From Novosphingobium capsulatum NBRC 12533 (lineage in GTDB: Bacteria > Pseudomonadota > Alphaproteobacteria > Sphingomonadales > Sphingomonadaceae), in contig NZ_BCYV01000006.1 in assembly GCF_001598375.1 (NCBI RefSeq), forward strand, positions 353,172 through 417,171: 64,000 nucleotides of DNA. Direction: 5' to 3'. Below the pieces are notes generated by a model. It worked only from the letters and a program-made list of their open reading frames with translations, had not been told where the DNA came from and ran no database searches. The translations under genes were made by a program, and so were the position numbers. Shown one piece after another: positions 1 to 8,540 of the stretch (position 1 is the stretch's first letter; each line of letters opens with the position of its first letter).

Positions 1-1758
1 CCGGAAACCGCGACCGACGCGGACTACGACGGCGTCGAAGGCGTGGTGGCGCACGAGTATTTCCACAACTGGTCGGGCAACCGCGTGACCTGCCGCGACT
101 GGTTCCAGCTGTCCCTGAAGGAAGGCTTCACCGTGCTGCGCGACCAGCAGTTCTCGGCTGATCAGGGCTCTGCCCCGGTCAAGCGGATCGAGGATGTGCG
201 CGTGTTGCGCAGCGCCCAGTTCCCTGAGGATTCGGGGCCGCTGGCGCATCCGATCCGGCCCGATTCCTATCAGGAAATCAGCAATTTCTACACGGCAACC
301 GTCTATAACAAGGGCGCCGAGGTGATCCGCATGATGACCGTGCTGGCCGGGCCGGAGCGGTTCCGCGCGGGGACGGACCTTTATTTCGAGCGCCATGATG
401 GCGAGGCCGCGACCTGCGAGGATTTCGTCACCGCGATCGAGGATGGCGCCGGGCTCGACCTTAAGCAGTTTCGCCGCTGGTACGAGCAGGCCGGCACGCC
501 GCAGGTGGACGTGGGCATGACCCACGATGCCGCCAGCGGCACGGTGACCCTGGCGTTCAAGCAGACCGTGCCGCCCACGCCGGGCCAGCCGGTCAAGCAG
601 CCGATGGTCATCCCGCTGCGCACGGCGCTGTTCGATCGCGCCACCGGCCGCCATGGCGGCGAACACCTCATCGTGCTGGCTGATGCGGCGCAGACCTTTA
701 CCTTTGACGGCTTTGCCCAGGCGCCGGTGCTGTCGATCAACCGTGGGTTTTCGGCGCCGGTGGCGATCAATGCGCCGCAAAGCGTGGAAGACCTGGTGTT
801 CCTCGCCGGCCACGATGACGATGCCTTTGCCCGCTATGAAGCGATGCAGCAACTGGTGGTGCAGCATCTGGTGGCAGCGGTCGAAGGGCGGCTCGATGAT
901 GCATCGCGCGAGGCTGGCCGCGCCGCGATCGGCGGGGCGCTGGGCGCGATCCTGGCCGATACCGCGCTCGATGACCTGATGCGCGGCGAACTGGTCATGC
1001 TGCCGGGCGAGGCCTATCTGGCCGAGCAGATCAATCCGGTCGATCCGGCGCGCGTCCATGCCGAACGCGAAGCACTCAAGGCCTGGCTGGGCCGTGAACT
1101 GGGCGACGCGTGGCGCGGCCTGCACGATCGCTGCACGGCGGTGCCCTATGGCCTCGACGCTGCCGCACGCGGCGCGCGCAAGCTCAAGACCCAGGCGCTG
1201 GTCTATCTCGCTGCTGCCGATCCGGTCGAGGCGGCGCAGCGCGCCAAGACGCAGTATGACGCGGCCGACAACATGACCGATCGCCAGGGCGCGCTGATGG
1301 TGCTGTGCGGGCTGGACGTGCCCGCGCGCGATGAAGCGCTGGCGCATTTCCACGCTCGCTTTGCCGAGAACCGGCTGGTGATCGACAAGTGGTTCTCGCT
1401 CCAGGCCGGCTCGCTGCACCCGCGCGCGCTCGATCATGTCCGCGCCCTGGCGCAGCATGCCGATTTCACCCTGACCAACCCCAACCGCGTGCGGGCGCTC
1501 TACATGGCCTTTGCCGCCAATGCCCAGGCGTTCCATGCGGCCGATGGCGCCGGCTATGCGCTGATTGCCGATCTGATCCTGGCACTCGATCCGATCAACG
1601 GCAACGTGGCGGCACGGTTCGTGGCGCCGCTGGGCCGCTGGCGGCGGATCGAGCCGGTGCGCGCCGCGCTGATGCGTGCCCAGTTGGAGCGGATCGCCGC
1701 CGCGCCGCGCCTGTCGCGCGATGTGCGCGAACAGGTGAGCAAGAGCCTGGACGGATGA
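1..1758 (+). CDS. pepN: aminopeptidase N, C-terminal part (5' end lies outside the window)
   Basis: The reading frame is open from base 1, so the gene enters from the left edge and 585 residues are visible. It is an M1-family zinc aminopeptidase that removes N-terminal residues from peptides. The zinc site is intact: HEYFH is encoded at 52-66, and the distal glutamate (LKEGFT, codon at 121) follows with the gluzincin spacing of 18 intervening residues. The rest matches the bacterial PepN architecture, a beta domain followed by a long helical C-terminal domain rich in Ala and Leu. The stop codon overlaps the start of pgeF by ATGA, so the two are probably co-translated. The exopeptidase signature GAMEN is upstream and not visible. 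Confidence 0.95.
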   Translation, partial: PETATDADYDGVEGVVAHEYFHNWSGNRVTCRDWFQLSLKEGFTVLRDQQFSADQGSAPVKRIEDVRVLRSAQFPEDSGPLAHPIRPDSYQEISNFYTATVYNKGAEVIRMMTVLAGPERFRAGTDLYFERHDGEAATCEDFVTAIEDGAGLDLKQFRRWYEQAGTPQVDVGMTHDAASGTVTLAFKQTVPPTPGQPVKQPMVIPLRTALFDRATGRHGGEHLIVLADAAQTFTFDGFAQAPVLSINRGFSAPVAINAPQSVEDLVFLAGHDDDAFARYEAMQQLVVQHLVAAVEGRLDDASREAGRAAIGGALGAILADTALDDLMRGELVMLPGEAYLAEQINPVDPARVHAEREALKAWLGRELGDAWRGLHDRCTAVPYGLDAAARGARKLKTQALVYLAAADPVEAAQRAKTQYDAADNMTDRQGALMVLCGLDVPARDEALAHFHARFAENRLVIDKWFSLQAGSLHPRALDHVRALAQHADFTLTNPNRVRALYMAFAANAQAFHAADGAGYALIADLILALDPINGNVAARFVAPLGRWRRIEPVRAALMRAQLERIAAAPRLSRDVREQVSKSLDG

Positions 1759-2516
1759 GCGTCGAGGTTCTCACCCACCCCGCGCTGGACGGCGCCGCCC
1801 ATGGTTTCCTCGGGCGGCGGGGCGGGGTTTCTGCTGGCATTCATGCCGGGCTCAACGTTGGCTGGGGCAGCGAGGATGACCCGGCCGCCACGGCCGAAAA
1901 CCGCCGCCGCGCGACTGCTGCGGTGCTGCCGGGGGCCACGCTGGTCTGCGCCTATCAGGTGCATTCGGCCGATGTCATCACCGTGGACCAGCCGTGGGAC
2001 GAAGCGGACCGCCCGCGTGGCGATGCGCTGGTTACCCGCCAGCGCGGCGTGCTGCTGGGCATTTTGACCGCCGATTGCGCGCCGGTGCTGTTTCACGATC
2101 CCCATGCCGGGGTGATCGGCGCGGCCCATGCCGGCTGGCGCGGCGCGTTCGATGGTGTCACCGATCGCACGGTGGCGGCGATGGAGGCTCTGGGCGCCGA
2201 TCGCGCGGCGATCGTGGCGGTGGTCGGGCCCTGTATCGGCCAGAAAAGCTATGAGGTGGATGCCGGGTTCGAAGACCGCTTCCTGGCCCAGTCAGCCGAA
2301 AACGAACGCTTTTTCCGCGCGGGCAAGGCGGGTCACGCCTGGTTCGACCTGCCTGGCTATGTCGCGCATCGGCTCCACGCGTTTGGCGTGGGCGTGATCG
2401 GCATGCTGGACGAAGATACCTACGCCCAGCCCGACCGCTTCTTCTCGTTCCGCCGCGCCACCCATGCCGGAGAGCCGGGCTATGGCCGCGAGATTTCGCT
2501 GATCGGGCTGAAGTAG
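1755..2516 (+). CDS. pgeF: peptidoglycan editing factor / YfiH-type multicopper polyphenol oxidase family protein
   Basis: A 253-residue protein of the YfiH/PgeF (DUF152) family. Family members have been described as laccase-like oxidases, as purine nucleoside-processing enzymes, and as a factor that keeps wrong amino acids out of peptidoglycan stems. The family metal site is visible: a His in the HSADVI segment, a Cys in TADCAPVLF, and a His in AAHAGWRG. Length is normal. The start is the ATG at 1755, which overlaps the pepN stop as ATGA. The frame runs open further upstream inside pepN, but that part is pepN antisense-frame noise. The gene ends seven bases before a convergent acetyltransferase gene. 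Confidence 0.88.
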   Translation: MSVEVLTHPALDGAAHGFLGRRGGVSAGIHAGLNVGWGSEDDPAATAENRRRATAAVLPGATLVCAYQVHSADVITVDQPWDEADRPRGDALVTRQRGVLLGILTADCAPVLFHDPHAGVIGAAHAGWRGAFDGVTDRTVAAMEALGADRAAIVAVVGPCIGQKSYEVDAGFEDRFLAQSAENERFFRAGKAGHAWFDLPGYVAHRLHAFGVGVIGMLDEDTYAQPDRFFSFRRATHAGEPGYGREISLIGLK

Positions 2517-2522
2517 GGCACC

Positions 2523-2948
2523 TTACCGCCCGTCGAGGCGGCGGCCCAGGGTTTCCACCGCCTGGGGTTCGTATCCCAGGGCGGCATAGAAGGCCTTGGT
2601 CGCCAGGTTATCAGCGCGCACCATCAGCATCAGCTTGGGGCAGTCGCGCGCGGCAAGCCACTGTTCGGCCGCCTGCATCAGCGCGCGACCCAGGCCCTGG
2701 CGCTGAAACGCTGGGGCCACGCCCAGGTAATAGACCCAGCCGCGATGGCCGTCATAGCCGACCATGATCGTGGCCGCGGGCGTCCCCTCCTGTTCGGCCA
2801 GGATCACGGTGCAGGCCGGGTTTGCCATCGCCAGGTGATAGTCGGTGGCCGGATCGTTCCACGGCCGGGTCAGCCCCGCCGCCTGCCACAACTTGATCAC
2901 GGCGTGGGCGTCGGCAGGGCCGGCTTCGCGCAAGACAGGCTGGGCCAT
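2523..2948 (-). CDS. ypeA: GNAT-family N-acetyltransferase, YpeA type
   Basis: A 141-residue acetyltransferase, the same length as E. coli YpeA. Family hallmarks are clear: LTRPWNDP near residue 30, GYDGHRGWVYYLGV in the middle, and the acetyl-CoA pyrophosphate loop QRQGLGRAL. YpeA transfers acetyl groups from acetyl-CoA, and protein lysine acetylation has been proposed for the E. coli member. The start is the ATG at 2948, seven bases after the stop of the siderophore-interacting protein gene, so the two probably form one transcript. The same frame continues upstream through that gene but is not coding there. The substrate in this organism is unknown. Confidence 0.85.
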   Translation of the reverse strand: MAQPVLREAGPADAHAVIKLWQAAGLTRPWNDPATDYHLAMANPACTVILAEQEGTPAATIMVGYDGHRGWVYYLGVAPAFQRQGLGRALMQAAEQWLAARDCPKLMLMVRADNLATKAFYAALGYEPQAVETLGRRLDGR

Positions 2949-2955
2949 GGCGCGG

Positions 2956-3771
2956 TCAGTGCCCGCCGGCCGCGTCAGCCTCGCCCAGGTTCTTGGCCGA
3001 GGAATCCGCTTGGCCCGCCACCCAATAGCCGGCCGCCTTGATCCACCGCTTGTCGAGGCCGCGCGTTTCCACCAGGTATTCGCGGGCGGCGCGGGCCACG
3101 CCGGCTTCGGCCGCAATCCACACGAAGGTGGCGGGCGGCAGGTCGATCTGCGCCAGCGCCGCGATGATCGGCGCAGGATCGGTGGCGGCCGCAGCGTCGC
3201 GATGCAGCCAGTGCGTTTCCAGCGTGGCGGCGGTGGCAAAAGTCTGTTCGTCGGCGGCGCCGGGCACGGCACCGATCACCGTGGCATGCACCCCGGCGGG
3301 CAGTTCCTCCACGCGGCGGCCGATCGCCGGCAGCGCGGTTTCATCGCCTACTAGCAGCCAATGGGCAATCGGCCCCTCGATCACCTGCGAACCGCGCGGG
3401 CCGCCGATGCGGATGGGATCGCCCACCTGGGCCGCGCGCGCCCAGTCAGACACCGGGCCGCCTTCATGGTCGAAGAAATCGATGGTCAGGGTGCCGGCGG
3501 CGGCATCGTGGTGGCGCGGCGTATAATCGCGCATGATCCGCTCATCCGGCCCGCCTTCGACGAAAACCTTGATGTGATCATCGGGCGCGCCGCTGACAAA
3601 GCCGGCCAGTTCGGGCCCTTCGGCCACGATGCGGATCATGTTGGGGGTCAGCCGCTCATGCCGGGCGATGCGCAGCGTGCGCAGCGTGGTTTCGTGGCGC
3701 ATGCGGCGCAGCACCGGCGCGTCGGCAGGATCGGAGGGCGGGGTGGTGGTCTGGCTGGCTTGGCTGGTCAT
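2956..3771 (-). CDS. siderophore-interacting protein (FAD-binding ferric-siderophore reductase family)
   Basis: A 271-residue cytoplasmic flavoprotein of the SIP/ViuB family, which reduces ferric siderophores to release Fe(II). An N-terminal FAD-binding barrel contains RDYTPRHH, the family flavin motif, around residue 100. It is followed by the SIP NAD(P)H-binding domain with LLVGDETALPAIGR and a C-terminal WIAAEAG segment. The chosen ATG (3771) begins MTSQASQ. An upstream in-frame ATG at 3852 would add 27 residues and place a palindromic operator inside the gene, so it was not used. A second possibility is the internal MRHETTLR. An AT-rich perfect dyad lies 53 bases upstream. Downstream is the YpeA-type acetyltransferase. 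Confidence 0.88.
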   Translation of the reverse strand: MTSQASQTTTPPSDPADAPVLRRMRHETTLRTLRIARHERLTPNMIRIVAEGPELAGFVSGAPDDHIKVFVEGGPDERIMRDYTPRHHDAAAGTLTIDFFDHEGGPVSDWARAAQVGDPIRIGGPRGSQVIEGPIAHWLLVGDETALPAIGRRVEELPAGVHATVIGAVPGAADEQTFATAATLETHWLHRDAAAATDPAPIIAALAQIDLPPATFVWIAAEAGVARAAREYLVETRGLDKRWIKAAGYWVAGQADSSAKNLGEADAAGGH

Positions 3772-3823
3772 CGGGGTGCCTGTCTGTGCGGAGTGGGGCA
3801 GGGAATTGCTGTGAACGAGTTCT

Positions 3824-3835
3824 AAGATATATCTT
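3824..3835. promoter_or_regulatory. perfect 12-bp dyad AAGATATATCTT upstream of the siderophore-interacting protein gene
   Basis: AAGATATATCTT is its own reverse complement and stands out as AT-rich in a GC-rich background. It lies about 53 bases upstream of the minus-strand start at 3771, in the promoter region. In E. coli a PadR-type repressor (YqjI) controls the homologous flavoprotein YqjH, so a PadR-family operator is a reasonable guess. No such regulator is encoded in this window. Confidence 0.45.
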
Positions 3836-3886
3836 TGATCGCTCTTTGGCAAGCCCTACCCGCATGTCAGGCCGCGACGGTCACCA

Positions 3887-5290
3887 TCACGCCGCGCTCA
3901 ACGCTGGTTCCTGCGCCTCGCCGGGATCGAGCGCGGCCATGAACTGGCCCAGCCACCACATCACGTCCTGCTCAAGCACGGTATCCATCAGCGCGCGCCA
4001 GCGTTCCTGGCGTTCGGCCAGCGGCATGGTCAGCGCCTGCCCCAGGGCATCGGCAATCTCTTCGGGGCTATAGGGATTGACCAGCACTGCCTGGCTCATC
4101 TGCGCGGCCGCTCCGGCAAAGTTCGACAGCACCAGCACGCCCGGATCGGCCGGGTCTTGCGCCGCCACGAATTCCTTGGCCACCAGGTTCATCCCGTCGC
4201 GCAGGGGCGTAACCAGGCCCACCTTGGCGGCGCGATAGACGCCGGCGAGCACATCGCGCGGATAGCCCTTGTTGACATAGCGCAGCGGCACCCATTCCAC
4301 GCTGGAAAACTCGCCATTGATCCGCCCTGACAGCGAATCCAGGCTGGCGCGAATTTCCTGGTAGGTCTGCACGCTTTCGCGGCTGGGCGGGGCGATCTGC
4401 AGCAGGAAGACCTTTTCGTGCAGGTCTTCGCGTTGCGAGAGCAGGCGTTCATAGCCGATGAAGCGTTCCTGCAGGCCCTTGGAATAGTCGAGCCGGTCCA
4501 CGCCCACGATCATCGCGCGGCCGCCGGCACTTTCCTCCATGCGCTGGCGCATCGCCTCGGCCACCGGGCCATTGGCGGTGTCGGCAAATTCCTGGGCGTC
4601 GATGCCGATCGGGCAGACCACCGCGCGCAGGGTGCGGCCATTCCAGGTGACGGTGTTGTCTTCGCCGATGGTCGCGTCCATCTGCGCGCGGACGTAATCG
4701 ATGAAGCTTTCCAGCCAATCCTGGGTGTGAAAGCCCACCACATCATAGCCGAACAGCGATTCGACCAGCTCCTGGTGATTGGGCAGCGACACCATCAGCC
4801 GCATCGGCGGCCAGGGGATGTGCAGGAAAAAGCCGATGCGGTTGGCCACGCCCCGTTCGCGCAGGCGCTGGCCCAGCGGGATCAGGTGGTAATCGTGCAC
4901 CCACACCAGATCGTCCTTGGCGATCAGCGGCAGCAGCGTATCGGCAAAGCGGGTGTTGACGCGTTCATAGCCATCGACGAACCCGCGCTCGAACTCGGCC
5001 AGGCTCACGCGATAGTGGAACAGCGGCCACAGCGTGCGGTTGGCAAAGCCATCGTAGTATTCGTGGATGTCCTGCGGTTCCAGATCGACCGTGGCGGTGG
5101 TGACGCCGGCCGATTTCTGGAAATTGATATGGCCGGTAAAGCTTTCGGTCTCCCCGCCCGACCAGCCGAACCAGATGCCGTCGCTTTCGCGCAGCACGGT
5201 GGACAATGCGACGGTCAGTCCGCCCTGGTTGCCCGGCTCATCCTCACTGGGCGGCTGGACACGGTTCGAGACGACGATCAGGCGCTTCAC
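3887..5290 (-). CDS. otsA: alpha,alpha-trehalose-phosphate synthase (GT20)
   Basis: A 467-residue GT20 glycosyltransferase that joins UDP-glucose and glucose-6-phosphate to give trehalose-6-phosphate. Family motifs in order: an N-terminal GGLTVAL loop, WVHDYHL near residue 130, [18 protein letters not shown] in the centre, and [13 protein letters not shown], which binds the nucleotide sugar. The start chosen is GTG at 5290. It overlaps the stop of the upstream GH15 gene as GTGA, has a GGAG sequence nine bases upstream, and gives the usual family N-terminus [14 protein letters not shown] codons further upstream (5305, 5374) would add residues that do not look like OtsA. It is the last gene of the trehalose operon. 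Confidence 0.93.
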   Translation of the reverse strand: MKRLIVVSNRVQPPSEDEPGNQGGLTVALSTVLRESDGIWFGWSGGETESFTGHINFQKSAGVTTATVDLEPQDIHEYYDGFANRTLWPLFHYRVSLAEFERGFVDGYERVNTRFADTLLPLIAKDDLVWVHDYHLIPLGQRLRERGVANRIGFFLHIPWPPMRLMVSLPNHQELVESLFGYDVVGFHTQDWLESFIDYVRAQMDATIGEDNTVTWNGRTLRAVVCPIGIDAQEFADTANGPVAEAMRQRMEESAGGRAMIVGVDRLDYSKGLQERFIGYERLLSQREDLHEKVFLLQIAPPSRESVQTYQEIRASLDSLSGRINGEFSSVEWVPLRYVNKGYPRDVLAGVYRAAKVGLVTPLRDGMNLVAKEFVAAQDPADPGVLVLSNFAGAAAQMSQAVLVNPYSPEEIADALGQALTMPLAERQERWRALMDTVLEQDVMWWLGQFMAALDPGEAQEPALSAA

Positions 5291-7131
5291 CTTATGGCAC
5301 TCCATGGCTTGCTCAGCAGGCCGGCACAGTTGATCATGCCAACGAGCGAGTAGGTCTGCGGGTAATTGCCCCACAGCTCCCCGGAAACGGGGTCGATATC
5401 TTCTGACAGCAGCCCGGCCGCGGTGCGGCGGGCCAGCATTTCTTCGAACAGTTCGCGCCCTTCCGGCGCCCGCCCGGTGGCATGGAGCGCTTCGATCAGC
5501 CAGAACGTGCAGACGTTGAAGGCGGTCGTCGGCAAGCCGAAATCATCCTCGCTGGCATAGCGCAGCATATGGCTGCCACGGCGCAGGCCTTCTTCCACCG
5601 CGCGCAAGGTGCCCTGGAAACGCGGATCGTCGGGCGGCAGGAAGCGCATGTCGAGCAACTGGATCAGGCTCGCGTCGAGATCGTCACCGCCGAACGTGGC
5701 GGAAAAGCGCTGGGTATCCGGGCGCCAGGCGCGCGTCTCGATCGTGGCGCGGATGGCATCGGCGCGGTTCTGCCAGAAATCGGCGCGTTCGGGCAGGCCC
5801 AGTTCGGCCGCGATGTTGGCCAGCCGGTCGCAGGCGGCCCAGCACATCGCCGCCGAATAGGTGTGTACATCGGCGCGGGTGCGAAACTCCCACAGGCCCG
5901 CGTCGGGCTGGTCATGCACCTGGAAGGCGCGCTCGCCTACCGCTTCCAGCGCTTCGAAATCGGCCATGCCGGCCATGCGATAGAGCCGGCGGTCGATGAA
6001 CGCCTGGGTGTTGCACAGCACGATCTGGCCATAGGCATCGTGCTGGATCTGTTCATAGGCCTGGTTGCCCACGCGCACCGGCCCCATGCCGCGATAGCCG
6101 GGCAGCCCTTGCGCCTCCCACTCGGTCAGCTTGTCTTCGCCGCCCAGGCCATAGAGCGGCTGGATATGGCCGCCGCGCGCGCCTTCCACCACATTGCGCA
6201 GATATTCGAGATAGCCTTCCAGCACATCGAGTGCGCCCAGGCGATTGAGCGCCTGGATCGTGTAATAGGCATCGCGAATCCAGCAGAAGCGATAGTCCCA
6301 GTTGCGCCCGGAATCGGCGTGTTCGGGAATCGAGGTGGTCAGTGCCGCCACGATCGCCCCGGTTTCCTCGAACTGGCACAGCTTGAGCGTGATGGCGCTG
6401 CGGATCACCGCATCCTGCCATTCCAGCTGGGTGGCCAGGCCCCGGGTCCAGTGCCGCCACTCGGCGATGGTGCGCGCCAGCATTTCTTCCAGGCCATGGC
6501 CCAGATCGTTGGCAAAGCTTTCGTCCGGCCCCAGGAAGAAATGCAGCGTGCGCTCCACCCGGAACGATCGCTCGTCGTTCACCCAGCCGATCGGCGCATC
6601 GGTGGACAGGCGCAGAGTCAGGTCTTGCAACAGATAGCGGATATGGTGCGAACCGCTGGTGCGCGCCGGGACGGTGGCGCCCCATTCGCTGGCCGGCCGC
6701 AGCGCCACGCGGATGCGCGGGCTGCCCGCCAGGCGCCGCACGATGCGGGCAAATGCCACCGGCCGATACATGCGCCCGTGGTTCTTGTAGCGCGGGCAGA
6801 AATCGACCACCTCGATGGCGCCGCCCTGGGCATCGGTGTGGGTGGTGATCAGCACCGGAGTATTGCGGATATAGTGCTGCCGCGTCGCGACCACGTCATC
6901 CAGGGTGATCGACCAGAAGCCCTTGGCCGCCGGATCGCCCGGCGCCTTGTCATCAAGCAGCGCGCAAAACGTCGGGTCGCCATCGAGCCGCGGCACGCAG
7001 CCCCAGACCAGGTTGCCGCTGCGATCGATCATCCCGGCCACCTGGCAATTGCCGATCGGCCAAAGATCGACGCTGGCGGCGTGGCTGTTGTCTTCGGTCA
7101 TTTCCGTCTCTTGCATGCGTGCCTGGGTCAT
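5287..7131 (-). CDS. glycoside hydrolase family 15 protein (glucoamylase/trehalase-like)
   Basis: A 614-residue GH15 enzyme. The family signature NWDYRFCWIRDA is near residue 270, with an (alpha/alpha)6-barrel after an N-terminal beta domain. GH15 includes glucoamylases and, in mycobacteria and some other bacteria, trehalases. Its position between otsB and otsA with four-base overlaps at both ends (ATGA with otsB, GTGA with otsA) suggests a role in trehalose or maltooligosaccharide metabolism, but the substrate is inferred only from context. The ATG at 7131 was chosen because of the overlap. In-frame ATGs eleven residues or less downstream cannot be excluded. Confidence 0.88.
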   Translation of the reverse strand: MTQARMQETEMTEDNSHAASVDLWPIGNCQVAGMIDRSGNLVWGCVPRLDGDPTFCALLDDKAPGDPAAKGFWSITLDDVVATRQHYIRNTPVLITTHTDAQGGAIEVVDFCPRYKNHGRMYRPVAFARIVRRLAGSPRIRVALRPASEWGATVPARTSGSHHIRYLLQDLTLRLSTDAPIGWVNDERSFRVERTLHFFLGPDESFANDLGHGLEEMLARTIAEWRHWTRGLATQLEWQDAVIRSAITLKLCQFEETGAIVAALTTSIPEHADSGRNWDYRFCWIRDAYYTIQALNRLGALDVLEGYLEYLRNVVEGARGGHIQPLYGLGGEDKLTEWEAQGLPGYRGMGPVRVGNQAYEQIQHDAYGQIVLCNTQAFIDRRLYRMAGMADFEALEAVGERAFQVHDQPDAGLWEFRTRADVHTYSAAMCWAACDRLANIAAELGLPERADFWQNRADAIRATIETRAWRPDTQRFSATFGGDDLDASLIQLLDMRFLPPDDPRFQGTLRAVEEGLRRGSHMLRYASEDDFGLPTTAFNVCTFWLIEALHATGRAPEGRELFEEMLARRTAAGLLSEDIDPVSGELWGNYPQTYSLVGMINCAGLLSKPWSAIR

Positions 7132-7901
7132 TCCGGCACCTCCGCCGTGCCATCGGCAAAGGCGCGCAGGAACGCGCGCACCGCATGCGGCGAAGGCAAT
7201 GCCAAGGTTGCGGCCGTGCTGCTGCCGTTGAGCGCCCGTTCGCCCACCAGCACGCCATGGCCGCCCAGCGCGCGGGCAGCGGCAAACCCGGCCTCGTCGG
7301 TCAGGTCATCGCCAAAGAACACCGGCCGCGTGCCGATCATGCCCTTGCGCGCCATCAGGCGGCGTACCGCCTGCCCCTTGTCGCCGCCGGGCATGCGCAG
7401 TTCCACCAGGTCCTTGCCGTGCTGGATCTTGAGGGCGTGGCTATCAGCCAGTTGCACCGCCATGGTTTCGGCCTGTTGGCGCGCTTGCGGCGCCAGGCGC
7501 CAGTGAAACGCCACGCCGTATGACTTTTCCTCGACCAGGCAGCCCGGCCAGGTTTGCGCCAGGCCATGAAACGCGCTGGCCACGTCATTCAACACGGCCA
7601 GGCGTTCGGGCCGCGCCCATACTTCGTTCCAGCGGTATTCGAGGCCATGACTGCCGGTCACGGGCAGCGCCTGGGCAATCGGGCCGAGAATGCGGTCGAT
7701 CTGTTCGAGCGAACGCCCGCTGACCATGGCCAACCGCCCATCCAGACGCTCGGCCAGATCGCGCAGCAGCGCCCGCGTCGGGCCATCGGCGCGCACGGCT
7801 TCAGGGTCGTCGGCCAGCTCCAGCAGGGTGCCGTCGATATCGAGAAACACGGTCGCGCCTTCGAGCAAGCCGGGGCGCGGCGCAGGCAGTGTGGCGGGCA
7901 T
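7128..7901 (-). CDS. otsB: trehalose-6-phosphate phosphatase
   Basis: A 257-residue HAD-superfamily phosphatase that dephosphorylates trehalose-6-phosphate to trehalose. The nucleophile motif FLDIDGTLL is near residue 20, the second motif is MVSGRSL, and the metal-binding FFGDDLTDEAGF is near residue 200. The start is placed at the ATG (7901) giving MPATLPAPRPG. The frame stays open upstream to 7964, but those residues do not resemble the family, and a purine-rich AAGGAG there precedes only an ATT codon. It is the first gene of otsB-GH15-otsA. Trehalose genes are often general-stress genes in alphaproteobacteria, and a weak EcfG-like sequence lies upstream at 7963-7987. Confidence 0.9.
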   Translation of the reverse strand: MPATLPAPRPGLLEGATVFLDIDGTLLELADDPEAVRADGPTRALLRDLAERLDGRLAMVSGRSLEQIDRILGPIAQALPVTGSHGLEYRWNEVWARPERLAVLNDVASAFHGLAQTWPGCLVEEKSYGVAFHWRLAPQARQQAETMAVQLADSHALKIQHGKDLVELRMPGGDKGQAVRRLMARKGMIGTRPVFFGDDLTDEAGFAAARALGGHGVLVGERALNGSSTAATLALPSPHAVRAFLRAFADGTAEVPE

Positions 7902-8024
7902 GGTGGCGGTAAAAGGAATGGGGGCGCTCCTTGGCTGTGGCTGTCGGCTGACGCGCCTTATCAATCGCCAAAACCCCCTTTGGTTCCCGTTTGTCGCCTG
8001 ACGTGATCGGCAAGTAATTGTTTT

Positions 8025-8453
8025 TTAACGATCGAATGCTGCCAGAATAGGGCAGGGTCCGGCCTCGCCAGCATGGCATGCCTGCGCCAGGTGTTGCAGC
8101 GCGGCGCGCGCTTCTTCCAGCGCGGCGATCCTGGCGTCGAGCGTGGCGATCTGCTGCGCCGCCAATGCGCGCACGCGGGCACGATCGCTCGTGGCATCCA
8201 GCGCGAGCAGTTCGCTGATCTGCTCCAGCGTAAACCCGGCGGCCTGGGCAGCGCGGATGAAGCGCAAGCGGCGCACGTGGCTTTCGTCATAACGGCGGAT
8301 AGCGCCGCCGGCACCATCCCCGCGCTCGGGCGTTTCGAGTATCCCGCGCCGCTGGTAATAGCGCACGGTTTCCACGCCCACTTCTGCCGCGCTGGCCAGG
8401 CTGGCGATCGTCAGGCGGCCGGGCGGTGAAGAAGCAGCATTTTGCGCAGGCAT
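8025..8453 (-). CDS. MerR-family transcriptional regulator with MerR-like C-terminal cysteines
   Basis: A 142-residue MerR regulator. The N-terminal winged HTH (LTIASLASAAEVGVETVRYYQRRGIL) is followed by the long dimerisation helix and a C-terminal CHAGEAGPCPILAAF. That tail closely follows the metal loop of mercury regulator MerR, which carries the cysteines equivalent to 117 and 126. The position aligned with MerR Cys82 is Asp, so the classical three-cysteine mercury site is incomplete. The start is the ATG at 8453. An ATG at 8471 would lie inside the operator. The gene is divergent from the glutaredoxin-MauE gene, with a typical MerR promoter between them. The effector could be Hg(II), another thiophilic metal or a redox signal. 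Confidence 0.85.
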   Translation of the reverse strand: MPAQNAASSPPGRLTIASLASAAEVGVETVRYYQRRGILETPERGDGAGGAIRRYDESHVRRLRFIRAAQAAGFTLEQISELLALDATSDRARVRALAAQQIATLDARIAALEEARAALQHLAQACHAGEAGPCPILAAFDR

Positions 8454-8456
8454 CCC

Positions 8457-8488
8457 TTGACTCCGTACCATGGTGCGGACCCTATATG
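8457..8488 (+). promoter_or_regulatory. MerR-type promoter/operator with over-long spacer
   Basis: TTGACT (8457-8462) is followed by TATATG (8483-8488) with a 20-bp spacer, or CTATAT with 19 bp. This is the lengthened spacing that MerR regulators untwist. Between the two boxes is a dyad, TCCGTACC-AT-GGTGCGGA, with one mismatch. It drives the glutaredoxin-MauE gene and lies next to the merR start at 8453. Confidence 0.8.
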
Positions 8489-8540
8489 GGGTGCAGCTGC
8501 GCTGTTTCCAGCCGGTGTCCGTTGTAAAAAGGCCGCTGCT

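Noticed and set aside
5482..7506. Long plus-strand frame opposite the GH15 and otsB genes
   Set aside because: High-GC mirror frame with His/Arg/Gln-rich nonsense and no domain. The minus-strand genes have full family motifs.
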